This document shows, in pieces, positions 16,608 to 25,219 of a stretch of 35,826 bases of DNA. Source of the stretch: Chlorobiota bacterium (GTDB lineage Bacteria; Bacteroidota; Ignavibacteria; OLB7); the NCBI GenBank assembly GCA_021296135.1, contig JAGWAZ010000014.1, positions 1 through 35,826 of the forward strand, given 5' to 3'. The notes beneath the pieces were generated by a model, which saw only the letters and a program-made list of their open reading frames with translations, made no database searches and had not been told where the DNA came from. Positions within the stretch are counted from its first letter, which is position 1. Each line of letters begins with the position of its first letter. A program made the translations under genes and the position numbers.

Positions 16608-18584
16608 ATGATATCAAACAATACTATACACGTGCAGCCGACTTTCAGAACAATAATCTCACTTCAAACCGTCGTGGCCCTGAGCCTCATGGTCTTCGCC
16701 TGTGATATATCCGAGGATGACTCACTTCTTAATCCTGTTATACCTGACAGCATTCAAGTCAGAGTTGTCAATCTTACGCCCGTCTCGAGCATTGATGTAG
16801 TGATCGACGGTATCAGTGCCGCAAAAGGTCTCGGTTCGTTGAATATGACCTCCTTTTCTCCATTTCTTACTCGTGAACTCTTCTCGATTGAAATTTCAAG
16901 CCGCAACCGCGCCGATACCGTATCAGATCAACAGTTTCCTCTCTCAGCCCGGAACAGCTATCACTATACCTATTTCGTTGTCGGGGTTGAGACTGCTCGG
17001 CAATTGTTTACGCTGACATCAAGTTCCTTTGACCGCGAAGAACAGGTTAAAGAGGGTATTGGTAGGATCTACTTCATTAATGCGACTCCTGAAAAGGAGT
17101 TTCTCGTTAAACAAGGTTGTAGAAGTGGAACCGTTCTTTTCAATCCGACACCTGGCCCGGCTCTTAGCACCGCCAGAGATATGCCTGAAGGTGAGTATTC
17201 CTTTTATCTTTTTGAGAGCGAGGCAACTGCGGAAACTGCTTCTGCCAGAATTAATCTTGCTTTGGGTGAGTCAATCGTTCTGATCGCTGCTGAAATAAAC
17301 GGTCAGGTAAAGTTCTACTCCGTTCCCCTCTTCGATCCACTTTCTTCCGGTGGTCCATTGATCGAGACCATTCCAGAGACACGCGAAAACGCTGGAATCA
17401 GAATCCTTAATGCACTGGAGAATTCTACAATCTCGGCTGAACTTCTCTTAAGTTCAACTATTGTGGCTCAGTCAATTCTACCGCTTACACTTTCGTCCAG
17501 CACTCAGGTTGAGATATGTGCCGACCTCAACGGGGATACGCTTCTGGTTATCGCTGAGAATGGTGCTTCTTCACGAATACCGTTACAGCTCGAGGTAGGA
17601 GGTGAGATCACGGCAGTTGTATACCGTGATAGTGCAGGGACGAACCACGTGACCACACTTCAACTTCCCAGAGGATCTCTGACAGAAGGAACTTTTCAGG
17701 TTCGAGGGGTGAACCTGACTTCAAGCACGTCTGTTTCGGCAGTAGCCGGAGCAGGAAGTCCGAAAGATATAGAAGCCGGAACACGCCTCTTCGCATCCTC
17801 AAGTATCGGAGCAGTATCTGTATACCAGGAACTGCCCGTTGGACTCTACCCACTCTCTCTGGAACAAACAGTAGCCGGAACGTTTTATTCAGGAGGGCTT
17901 AACAGTTTCGACCGGAGTTTTTATACGCTCTTTGCACTTGAACACAATGGCGAACGATCGATGTATGTCCTCGATGAACTATCCGGATCGGGTGTTCTGC
18001 AACCGCTTCAGGTTTCCGGCAAGCGTGTACACTTCTTCAGTATGAGCCCGGGAGACTTGACAACATTTCGCAGTGTAACATCAGTTGGAGAGGTTATAGT
18101 TAACGGCGTAGCCTACAGCTATGTTTTTCCAAGCATCCTCCCAAGCGAACGGGTTTCTGTTGCAGCTACGGGAGCAACTTCTGTCACAGCAGACTTTGCC
18201 CTTTCAGGTTACACAATTGGCATAACAGGAGAGAGAGGCAGAGAGATACTTGCTTTCCCCCTTCCAACATCAACTCCCTCACCAGGGAAGGCAGGTATTC
18301 GCTTTCTCAATGCTGCTCCTGGCGCAGGCACCCTTGACATACATACTGAATCGTCAACAGGTCCGATCGAAGCAAACGCAGAATATGGCATCCCGACTGA
18401 GACGCTCATCAGGGATGTTCGCCGACAGACGTACTCAATCACAATTGGAGGAACAAACGAGGAGGTTGCCCTTCTTTCCGGACTGGAATTGAGTGAAGGG
18501 AGAAATCATCTCCTGATAATCGGTCCAAAAGGAGCTACAAGTTCATCAACAGATCGCTACGGAACTTTGTGGATGCAGGAATGA
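16608..18584 (+). CDS. Lipoprotein with about six DUF4397-like repeats
   Basis: The 658-residue product has a lipoprotein signal peptide ending LMVFAC, with the lipidated cysteine at 32 followed by an acidic stretch (DISEDD) of the kind linked to surface export in Bacteroidota. The rest is built from units of about 100-110 residues beginning near 49, 152, 262, 362, 473 and 562. Their first strands are alike: IQVRVVNLTP, GRIYFINATP, AGIRILNAL, FQVRGVNLTS, VHFFSMSP and AGIRFLNAAPGAG. This matches DUF4397 (VRxxNxxPxxxxxDV), an Ig-like family of unknown function. No enzyme motif is seen. It stands alone between rsmB and a methyltransferase-like gene, so context gives little help. Confidence 0.75.
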   Translation: MISNNTIHVQPTFRTIISLQTVVALSLMVFACDISEDDSLLNPVIPDSIQVRVVNLTPVSSIDVVIDGISAAKGLGSLNMTSFSPFLTRELFSIEISSRNRADTVSDQQFPLSARNSYHYTYFVVGVETARQLFTLTSSSFDREEQVKEGIGRIYFINATPEKEFLVKQGCRSGTVLFNPTPGPALSTARDMPEGEYSFYLFESEATAETASARINLALGESIVLIAAEINGQVKFYSVPLFDPLSSGGPLIETIPETRENAGIRILNALENSTISAELLLSSTIVAQSILPLTLSSSTQVEICADLNGDTLLVIAENGASSRIPLQLEVGGEITAVVYRDSAGTNHVTTLQLPRGSLTEGTFQVRGVNLTSSTSVSAVAGAGSPKDIEAGTRLFASSSIGAVSVYQELPVGLYPLSLEQTVAGTFYSGGLNSFDRSFYTLFALEHNGERSMYVLDELSGSGVLQPLQVSGKRVHFFSMSPGDLTTFRSVTSVGEVIVNGVAYSYVFPSILPSERVSVAATGATSVTADFALSGYTIGITGERGREILAFPLPTSTPSPGKAGIRFLNAAPGAGTLDIHTESSTGPIEANAEYGIPTETLIRDVRRQTYSITIGGTNEEVALLSGLELSEGRNHLLIIGPKGATSSSTDRYGTLWMQE

Positions 18585-18682
18585 AGTTGATCAGAGACGA
18601 AATGTGAGAGGGCGGAAATATGCAACACGAACGGTATAAGGACCTTTCTACTTCTCAGTGAACTAATGCCCATCTAATCGGA

Positions 18683-19162
18683 ATGCGAACAAAACTTCGA
18701 CGCCTTGGCCTTATATGGGTAGGCATGCAGTTCACCCTTATTGGTGGCTGGGTCTATCTGACTATCGACACAGGCCCCGACCTTTTCAATCAATGGTTTG
18801 ACTCGCCTCTTCTTTCGGTTCTCGGACTTACGCTCATCGTTGCTGGAAGCCTACTGTCAATAGTCGCCACGTTTACTCTTGGTTCCAATCTCACACCACT
18901 TCCGGAACCCAAACCTAATGCTCAACTTGTCAATTCAGGTCTCTATGGACGGGTCCGTCATCCTGTCTACGGCGGAATCACTCTGATACTTTGGGGGATA
19001 ACGATCCCGCTGCTCTCGTGGAAGCTCTTTATAGCTACAACTATTATCACACTCTTCTTTATCGCCAAATCTATCTATGAGGAACGCTGGTTGGTTGAAC
19101 AATACCCCGAGTACGCGGACTATTGCAAACGAACCTGGAGGTTTATTCCAAAGCCGTATTAA
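18683..19162 (+). CDS. Isoprenylcysteine carboxyl methyltransferase-like membrane protein
   Basis: This 159-residue integral membrane protein has hydrophobic segments at about 9-27, 43-66, 98-112 and 114-129. The C-terminal half carries the ICMT/PEMT signature GLYGRVRHPVYGG (87-98, with the RHP motif) and EERWLVEQYPEYADYCKRTWRFIP (133-156), the S-adenosylmethionine-binding region of this superfamily. The bacterial substrate is unknown; prenylated protein is unlikely and a lipid or small isoprenoid is more plausible. The gene ends at a shared terminator with the convergent hsp20. Confidence 0.8.
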   Translation: MRTKLRRLGLIWVGMQFTLIGGWVYLTIDTGPDLFNQWFDSPLLSVLGLTLIVAGSLLSIVATFTLGSNLTPLPEPKPNAQLVNSGLYGRVRHPVYGGITLILWGITIPLLSWKLFIATTIITLFFIAKSIYEERWLVEQYPEYADYCKRTWRFIPKPY

Positions 19163-19206
19163 AAGCGAAGCGCCTCCTGGCATTGCCGGAAGGCGCTTCG
19201 TTTGGG
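19161..19206. terminator. Bidirectional terminator between the ICMT-like gene and hsp20
   Basis: CGAAGCGCCT (19166-19175) pairs perfectly with AGGCGCTTCG (19191-19200), with a smaller inner stem and an ATT loop. AAAA lies on the left flank and TTT on the right, so it can serve both convergent genes. Confidence 0.85.
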
Positions 19207-19225
19207 AGTTGCTTCAGTCGGATCA

Positions 19226-19663
19226 TCACTTAATCTCGATCTGTCGAGGCTTTACCTCTTCAGCTTTCGGCACAGAAACTTTCAGCACACCGTTTTCATA
19301 AGAAGCAACAATGTCGTCACCGTTTACCGCATTCGGGAAATTGAAGCTGCGATAGAACCTTCCGTAGAACCGCTCAAGACGATGGGCATCCTTCTCCTTC
19401 GACTCGTTCTCATAGTTCCGCTCTCCCGAAATTGAAAGCAAGCCATCCTGGAAGTTGATCTTCACATCCTCCTTGTTTACGCCCGGCAACTCAACGTCGA
19501 CAATGTAGGCGTTCTCGTCTTCGTGAAGATCGACCGTTGGACGCCAAACAGCTGAGTCACTGCTTTCCCCTTTCCGTGCAGGGAAGAAATCTTCAAAGAG
19601 GCGGTTCATTTCGCGCTGGAATCCGACCATTTCGTTAAACGGATTTAACTTGACAATTGACAT
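19226..19663 (-). CDS. Small heat-shock protein, Hsp20/alpha-crystallin family
   Basis: Small heat-shock proteins hold unfolding proteins in oligomers for later refolding by DnaK/ClpB. With the start at 19663 the product has 145 residues. That ATG has a GGAGG site eight bases upstream, whereas the longer frame to 19708 has none. The alpha-crystallin domain spans about 40-133, with WRPTVDLHEDENAYIVDVELPG at its start and the closing ENGVLKVSVPK (123-133). The C-terminal I-x-I anchor is IEI (142-144). The N-terminal arm contains NEMVGFQREMNRLFEDFF (10-27), typical of the IbpA/HspA-like bacterial group. A perfect inverted repeat upstream may be an operator. Confidence 0.95.
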   Translation of the reverse strand: MSIVKLNPFNEMVGFQREMNRLFEDFFPARKGESSDSAVWRPTVDLHEDENAYIVDVELPGVNKEDVKINFQDGLLSISGERNYENESKEKDAHRLERFYGRFYRSFNFPNAVNGDDIVASYENGVLKVSVPKAEEVKPRQIEIK

Positions 19664-20003
19664 GATATAACCTCCAACTGGATTGATAGTAAATAGAGTA
19701 TGAACCATAATTGAATGAGCATCTGCTCATACCAGTTACTAATCAATCGACGTGCCGAAGCCAAAATCCAAGGAAAAACCACTTTCTCTCAAGATCGTGA
19801 GCGACAGGATGACTGTTAAGTCGGAAAAGTTGTAAGAACGGTACGACAGAACTTCAGAGCCTTCTGAGAGAAATTCAGACCGTCACTCAATCACTGAGTT
19901 ATAGTCTTCAGGAGGTCGAGGGTCGAGAAAGATGAATGTGAACTCCTCCATGTCAAGCTCGGATACGTATACTTACAAACTTCTCCCTTCCCCTTGTCCT
20001 TTT
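19664..20003. other. Intergenic region upstream of hsp20
   Basis: About 340 bases between two minus-strand genes hold the hsp20 promoter and the 3' end of the AtuA-type transcript. It contains the GGAGG site at 19671-19675 and the inverted repeat 19715-19730. I see no strong intrinsic terminator after the AtuA-type gene and no convincing small gene. A plus-strand frame starting at about 19931 runs antisense into the AtuA gene and looks spurious. Confidence 0.5.
19715..19730. promoter_or_regulatory. Perfect inverted repeat upstream of hsp20
   Basis: ATGAGCA-TC-TGCTCAT is a 7-2-7 perfect dyad, 52-67 bases upstream of the hsp20 start at 19663. It is not the CIRCE element (TTAGCACTC-N9-GAGTGCTAA). 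It could be an operator for a dimeric regulator of the heat-shock gene. Confidence 0.4.
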
Positions 20004-21371
20004 CTAGCTCTCCACCACTTCTACCTTTATCCTCGGGTCGATCAATTTTTTCTCGATCAAAGCAGGCCAGTAGGCAATGACCTCTGACGGGCGCGGACGA
20101 CCTCCGGTAAAACCGGTGACGTTTGGTGGGCCGGTCAGAATAAGTGGTGCAATCTCTTTTCCGAATCGTTCAACCGCATTTCGGTCATGTCCTCGGACGC
20201 CGATCCGAAGCATCACTTCCTGCGGATCGGGATTCACAGTCTCTGAGAGCGGTCCATGACAGGCATTGTATCCGATATACTCCGTCCGGACTTCATCAAA
20301 GTTCAAACTGAGATTTGTGAGTCGTTGACGAAGAATAGCATCGGCAGCCTCTGCCTTTTCAAGAGCGTCAGGCCAGGCATAGCCAAGGGTAGCGAACGTT
20401 GAATAGCCATCCGAATAGCTCATCGAGACTTTATAGAAGGGCGTGTTTTCCCGTCCGCTGATACCATACACACGCACACGATCATCCCCCTGGTCCTCAA
20501 GATGAATCGAGGTGAAGTCTGCTATCACATCGGGAGTAATATATTCTTTTGGATTGCCAATTTCGTACAGACATTGTTCGGCCACGGTTCCACGAGAGAT
20601 CATCCCGCCGGTACCCTCATGTTTCGTCACCCAAAACTCCCCGGTCGGCGTCGCCTCAATGATCGGAAAACCGATGTTTGCCATGTCAGGAACTGAACGC
20701 CAATTCCCCATATAGTTCCCCCCGCTTGCCTGCCCTCCACACTCGATAATATGACCAGCAATTGTTCCGGCAGCCATTTTGTTCCAGTCATTCATCTCCC
20801 AACCGAACTCGTGAATCATCGGAGCGAGAGTTAATCCAGTGTCAGTAGTTCGCCCGGTCACAACAATCTGCGCCCCTTGACCAAGCGCTTCGACTACCGG
20901 CCCTGCTCCGAGATAGACGTTCGCAGAGAGCAGCTTGTCGAGGACGGTATCGAGCTGTTCATCGGTCTCCATATTCCTCAGTTCGGTACCAACCTTCTGC
21001 AGTGCATCGATATCATTAAGAATGTTGTCTCCCGTAACGACACCAAGTTTCAATGGGATTTCGTGTTTGCGGGCAACCTCCATGATCGCATCGCGACAGG
21101 CTTCAAGGTTCACCCCCCCTCCATTGGTAATCATCTTGATGTTCTTTTCCGTAAGGACCGGCAGTATCTCGTCAATCGTCGAGACCAGATCGCGCGCGTA
21201 GCCAAACTCAGGATTGCGAAGCTTCTGCTTCTGCATGATCGACATCGTCACTTCTGCCAGATAATCCATCACCAGATAGTCGATCGGTCCTTTGGTAACC
21301 TGATCTTTGGGAGCTGTGAGAAGATCTCCCCAGAAGCCCTGACCGGAAGCTATGCGAACACGTTCTTTCAT
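20004..21371 (-). CDS. AtuA/DUF1446 family protein (acyclic terpene utilisation AtuA-like)
   Basis: The 455-residue cytoplasmic product is of the AtuA (DUF1446) family. Landmarks are IASGQGFWGD (7-16), ITNGGGVNLEAC (81-92), GVVTGDNI (110-117), a VVTGRTTDTGLTLAP block (170-184) and GGQASGGNYMGNW (212-224). In Pseudomonas, AtuA is required for citronellol/geraniol catabolism, but its reaction is not established and the family is much wider than that pathway. No other atu gene (carboxylase, hydratase) is nearby, so a terpene role is not supported here. The gene is flanked by hsp20 and a T9SS gene and appears to be transcribed alone. Confidence 0.85.
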   Translation of the reverse strand: MKERVRIASGQGFWGDLLTAPKDQVTKGPIDYLVMDYLAEVTMSIMQKQKLRNPEFGYARDLVSTIDEILPVLTEKNIKMITNGGGVNLEACRDAIMEVARKHEIPLKLGVVTGDNILNDIDALQKVGTELRNMETDEQLDTVLDKLLSANVYLGAGPVVEALGQGAQIVVTGRTTDTGLTLAPMIHEFGWEMNDWNKMAAGTIAGHIIECGGQASGGNYMGNWRSVPDMANIGFPIIEATPTGEFWVTKHEGTGGMISRGTVAEQCLYEIGNPKEYITPDVIADFTSIHLEDQGDDRVRVYGISGRENTPFYKVSMSYSDGYSTFATLGYAWPDALEKAEAADAILRQRLTNLSLNFDEVRTEYIGYNACHGPLSETVNPDPQEVMLRIGVRGHDRNAVERFGKEIAPLILTGPPNVTGFTGGRPRPSEVIAYWPALIEKKLIDPRIKVEVVES

Positions 21372-21495
21372 CTTATGGTGACTTGTAGTGTTTTAATGAG
21401 AATTGATAGGATGCCCTGATTCGAGTCCGGGATAATGGTGAGACCAGAGAGTTAAATCGGCACAAAGGTACAAAGAGGAGATCATTCATAAAGAA

Positions 21496-21539
21496 CGAGA
21501 CCTGCACATCCTTATGAAACAGTGCTTGTGCAGGTCTCG
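21496..21539 (-). terminator. Terminator of the Asp-box T9SS gene
   Basis: Thirteen bases (21496-21508) pair perfectly with 21527-21539 around an 18-base loop. The minus strand then reads TTCTTT. It lies 40 bases past the stop at 21579. Confidence 0.75.
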
Positions 21540-21578
21540 CAGAAAGCTATCGAATCTCGATCGAAGCTTGCTCGCTTC

Positions 21579-23492
21579 CTATTTCACTACCGTCAACCTT
21601 GCGGTGACCAATCCTTCATCCGTTCTGATACTGACGATATACTCTCCGCTTGTTAGTGACGATACCGGTATCTCAATCTGATGCTGACCAGCGGCGAAGA
21701 CTTCTCCGGGACTCACTACGAGAGCCTTTTTGCCAGTTATGTCGAGGACTTCGATCTTCAGACGAGATCTCTTTTGAAGGATGAACCGAAGCAAACTCTC
21801 TGCTGAAGTAGCCGGGTTTGGTGCGACATCAACTTCCGAAAGTACTCTGTTTACCTGAGAAATACGGACGGGGTCATCAAGGCTTAGGGAAGCTTTATCG
21901 ATCGGAACAAAACCTACGTAGATATCCATGTTCCCGTTACCGCTCCTTCCGTCAGCCCAGACGGGAATCACGTAGTTTGATGTGGTAAGGACTTGTGTGT
22001 ATTCACCAATGCCAAAATCATCATTCAGGTCCCCTATCGTTGAAAAATCCGTTGCTTCCGAGGTAACAATCACGCTTGAGCCAAACGTATCTCCTTTATC
22101 AAATGAACAGGCTACGCGATAGTCGGTATTGCGACCTGTGCCATCTTCTCGTTTGTCGTACCATGAAACAGCAACAACACCCTCAGGATTGACATTCACA
22201 CTTGAATAGAACTGATCGGTTTCACCATCTTCATCGCTGTGTACAATGATCGGCTCTTCCCACGTATTTCCATTATCAGTCGACCGAGCACAATAGATAT
22301 TATATCCTGTTCCATCGTTCTTTGTTGTGCCGAGGGCGGTCCAGACAGCATATATGTTTCCTCCTCCCGACTCGGATGAACGCCCAATCGGATCAATCGC
22401 GATGTGCGGCGAAGGATAGAGTCTATTATCAGCAATTCCAAGAATTGACCTGTGCGAGGAAGCCCCAAAACGAAGGCTGCCAAACCGGACAGGGGATATC
22501 AGATTCGGGGTTGAGAAGGATTCTCCACCATTAGTTGAAACGCTGTGCCACAGGCCCCAGCCTTGGGTATGATGCTCGCCAAAGAAGGAGACATGAACAA
22601 ACCCCTCAGCATCGACATCTACCGAGGAGAACTGAACAAAGTTGAAGGAACTGGTCGAGACAGGAACCGATTCATCTACGAAGGCCATAGATTCCGGTGT
22701 CAACCGCCGAACAAAAATTCTTGTAGTGGTAGTGGTCGAGATTCTATATTCAGTATAAGCTACGTAAAGTCGGTTGCGCCAGGAGGAGTTTGTTTTGTCA
22801 ACAGCCATCCACTGTTTATCAGCAAAGCCTGAAAGGTCCCGTTGAGTTCTACCACTATCTATTGTCACAAAGTTGTTCTCCGCCTCTTGCCATGTTTCAC
22901 CACCATCGTCGGAGTATGCCCAGAATATGCCTGCATAGATGTTCTGAAAGTTCTCTGTTGTATAGAAATTGAGCCACGTAAAATAGGCTCGACCATTGGC
23001 ATCAAATGCAAAAACCGGATCTCCACCCCCAATTAACCGGACATTGTTTGCCGGCGGCAGATTCAAATAGCTGCTCTTGCTCCAAGTCTCTCCAAAGTCT
23101 TTGGTGTAGTATATCGGACAGAGGAGCGTTCCACCCACTAACAAATCGAGACGAATCGGCGAGAGGATGATGTTGGTACTATCGGTCGGATTGATTGCTG
23201 CATGAACTTCAGATTCAGGAGCAGCATCTGCACTTACAACCTGATCTATTCCTGCAACTGAAGGGAGCTCCTCCCCCTTTTCATTCTCAAGAGCCAGCCG
23301 TGCCCGAATCTCACCTACAGTTGGAATGGTCTCGAATTCTTCCGGATCAAACCGCATTTTTTCGCGAATAGTCTCTCGCATAAACTCCATTGCCCGCTCC
23401 TCCACAGAGGTTTCGCTCTCCTGAGCAAACGACAGACTTGAAATCACTAAGAGAAGAAAAAAGATTGAAAAGAGGAAGCGCATAGCAAACAT
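21579..23492 (-). CDS. T9SS-secreted Asp-box (sialidase-fold) beta-propeller protein
   Basis: The 637-residue product has a signal peptide (FLFSIFFLLLVISSLSFAQ), a pro-like segment (about 25-90), a propeller (about 95-540) and a T9SS sorting domain (about 552-637, with VAPNPATS, LKIEVLDITGKK and GEYIVSIRT). Five Asp-box motifs (S/T-x-D-x-G-x-T/S-W/F) are at 130-137, 194-201, 319-326, 404-411 and 463-470. Asp boxes occur in sialidases, exo-glucanases and non-enzymatic propellers. I do not see the arginine triad or the FRIP motif of true sialidases, so enzymatic activity is unproven. It is probably secreted or cell-surface attached. The start could be 23492 or the ATG three codons later (MRFLFS). 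Confidence 0.8.
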   Translation of the reverse strand: MFAMRFLFSIFFLLLVISSLSFAQESETSVEERAMEFMRETIREKMRFDPEEFETIPTVGEIRARLALENEKGEELPSVAGIDQVVSADAAPESEVHAAINPTDSTNIILSPIRLDLLVGGTLLCPIYYTKDFGETWSKSSYLNLPPANNVRLIGGGDPVFAFDANGRAYFTWLNFYTTENFQNIYAGIFWAYSDDGGETWQEAENNFVTIDSGRTQRDLSGFADKQWMAVDKTNSSWRNRLYVAYTEYRISTTTTTRIFVRRLTPESMAFVDESVPVSTSSFNFVQFSSVDVDAEGFVHVSFFGEHHTQGWGLWHSVSTNGGESFSTPNLISPVRFGSLRFGASSHRSILGIADNRLYPSPHIAIDPIGRSSESGGGNIYAVWTALGTTKNDGTGYNIYCARSTDNGNTWEEPIIVHSDEDGETDQFYSSVNVNPEGVVAVSWYDKREDGTGRNTDYRVACSFDKGDTFGSSVIVTSEATDFSTIGDLNDDFGIGEYTQVLTTSNYVIPVWADGRSGNGNMDIYVGFVPIDKASLSLDDPVRISQVNRVLSEVDVAPNPATSAESLLRFILQKRSRLKIEVLDITGKKALVVSPGEVFAAGQHQIEIPVSSLTSGEYIVSIRTDEGLVTARLTVVK

Positions 23493-23553
23493 TATCGATA
23501 GGTTGACATGACATGAACGGTACAGATCGTAAAATAGTATTCCGACTGAAAAA

Positions 23554-25050
23554 TTACATCACTCTCTCCCTCACCACGTTCAGCGAAGATAACCCGGCAG
23601 CAATGCTTTTCAGTGATGAAGAAAATGTGTCAATACGGAGCCCAAACAAGTATTGAGCAAGCAAATAAGGATTACCAAGGTTCAGAAGAATAGACCGCGA
23701 ATGGTTGATACTTCGCACAATCTTCTGCTGCCTTGGGCTCAACTCGACAGAACCTGCTCCACCGCGTGGTCTTACGCTCGTTATCAACAGAACTGTGGTA
23801 GCTTCGGATCCTTGAAGAGCATCCTCTATGGTATCTGGTTCATCTGCAACATTCGGAAGAATATCTGAGTAGCCCTGCCGCTCGAGTAATTCAATCCATC
23901 TTGCCACATTCTCCCTACTGTTTTCACTGTTTTCATCAACCAGGATGATAACCAGCACATCGTTTGAGAACAGGCCACGCCCCTCAGTACTGTCAACAAC
24001 CTTTAGTGATGCACTGGCCACTTGTTCAGCCAACGATGCTCCGTCTGACAATACAACCTCAAGATTGAAATTTCGACGATGTACCTTCCTCCATCGAACC
24101 AGCGCTTGAAGTCGTAGAGAACTGGCATCGATCATTTGCTGAGTAATTCTACCATCATCACACGCTTTTGACAAAGCCTTCAGTGCTTGTGCCGGATGCT
24201 TGGGTATCTCCAGCACATCATTTCCGGCAAGAAATGCCTGTACAACCCCTTCCTCCGCTCCAAATCTGGTGATTATTGCTCCCATATCGAGGGCATCGGT
24301 AACAACAACCCCTTCAAATTCAAGCTCTTCCCGCAATCTCTTTAGAATCGGTGAGGATAATGAGGCCGGTAATCCTGAAGGATCGAGCGCTGGAACGGAA
24401 AGATGTCCGGACATCACAGAGAGCACCCCTTCCTTGACAGCCCTGCGAAACGGGAGCAGCTCCAGCTCATCGAGTCGTTCACGTTTGGCTTCAAGAACGG
24501 GCAGGCCAATATGAGAGTCAACAGACGTATCTCCATGACCAGGAAAATGCTTGCCACAACCGATAATCCCGTTTTTCTGCATACCTCTGATGTAGGCAGC
24601 TCCATGTTCGGCAACACGATCCTGATCTTCGCCAAAGGATCGAACGTTAATAATCGGATTGTCGGGGTTCGAGTTGACATCAAGAACAGGAGCAAAATTC
24701 CAATCCAGCCCAATTGCTTCCATCTCCTTTGCTATAGCAGAAGCTACTTCTTCAGTCATTTCCGGATCATCGGCATACCCCAAGCCCATCATTGACGTGA
24801 ATTCCGTTCCTCCCGGGAACCGCATGGGAAGCCCGAACTCACAATCCGCAGCAAGAAGAAGATAATCCGATGAGTGCGAACGAAGTCTCTCAATCGTATC
24901 GGAAGCTTCCTCCAACGTTCCCTCAAAGAGCACAAAACCTCCTACACCTCGATTAACCAATGCGAGTATGTCCTCTTGATAGGCAGTATCCTCCAGAAAG
25001 CGTTTGCATTCAAGACGAGGAAACAGATGGCGAGATAGATTGTTTTTCAA
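23554..25050 (-). CDS. nagZ: Glycoside hydrolase family 3, NagZ-like beta-N-acetylglucosaminidase
   Basis: GH3 NagZ enzymes remove N-acetylglucosamine from muropeptides during peptidoglycan recycling. The 498 residues have the NagZ signature KHFPGHGDTSVDSH (167-180), with the catalytic Asp178-Ser-His180 dyad, and a nucleophile region VVVTDALDMGAI (248-259, Asp252). The N-terminal barrel also has DWNFAPVLDVN (116-126). A further 150 residues after about 340 resemble the second GH3 domain. No signal peptide is seen, so it is probably cytoplasmic, consistent with recycling. Length exceeds the E. coli enzyme (about 340) and is nearer to two-domain Gram-positive types. It is divergent to glgA. Confidence 0.88.
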   Translation of the reverse strand: MKNNLSRHLFPRLECKRFLEDTAYQEDILALVNRGVGGFVLFEGTLEEASDTIERLRSHSSDYLLLAADCEFGLPMRFPGGTEFTSMMGLGYADDPEMTEEVASAIAKEMEAIGLDWNFAPVLDVNSNPDNPIINVRSFGEDQDRVAEHGAAYIRGMQKNGIIGCGKHFPGHGDTSVDSHIGLPVLEAKRERLDELELLPFRRAVKEGVLSVMSGHLSVPALDPSGLPASLSSPILKRLREELEFEGVVVTDALDMGAIITRFGAEEGVVQAFLAGNDVLEIPKHPAQALKALSKACDDGRITQQMIDASSLRLQALVRWRKVHRRNFNLEVVLSDGASLAEQVASASLKVVDSTEGRGLFSNDVLVIILVDENSENSRENVARWIELLERQGYSDILPNVADEPDTIEDALQGSEATTVLLITSVRPRGGAGSVELSPRQQKIVRSINHSRSILLNLGNPYLLAQYLFGLRIDTFSSSLKSIAAGLSSLNVVRERVM

Positions 25051-25183
25051 GGTTTAACCCAAGCTAATTCAAGAAAGATATAGAGAGACAATCACGATTG
25101 CAAGAGGGTATTTATACAAATTGCCATCGTCTCTGATTTCCTTATCTTTATTTTTCAGTGTCGTCTTTACAGTTAAGGTGATA

Positions 25184-25199
25184 CTTTAAATCCTTAAAG
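25184..25199. promoter_or_regulatory. Inverted repeat before glgA
   Basis: CTTTAA-ATCC-TTAAAG is a perfect 6-4-6 dyad, ending 20 bases before the glgA ATG. Its position in the short region divergent to the NagZ-like gene suggests a possible operator, or simply an AT-rich leader hairpin. Confidence 0.3.
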
Positions 25200-25219
25200 A
25201 ATAACTACTTTAACTGCAT

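Noticed and set aside
19931-20100. Plus-strand small ORF upstream of the AtuA gene's 3' end
   Set aside because: It has a purine-rich leader but runs antisense into the AtuA gene and its translation is low-complexity Ser/Pro; probably spurious.
21579-23492. True sialidase annotation for the Asp-box protein
   Set aside because: Asp boxes alone do not show sialidase activity; I did not see the FRIP motif or arginine triad.
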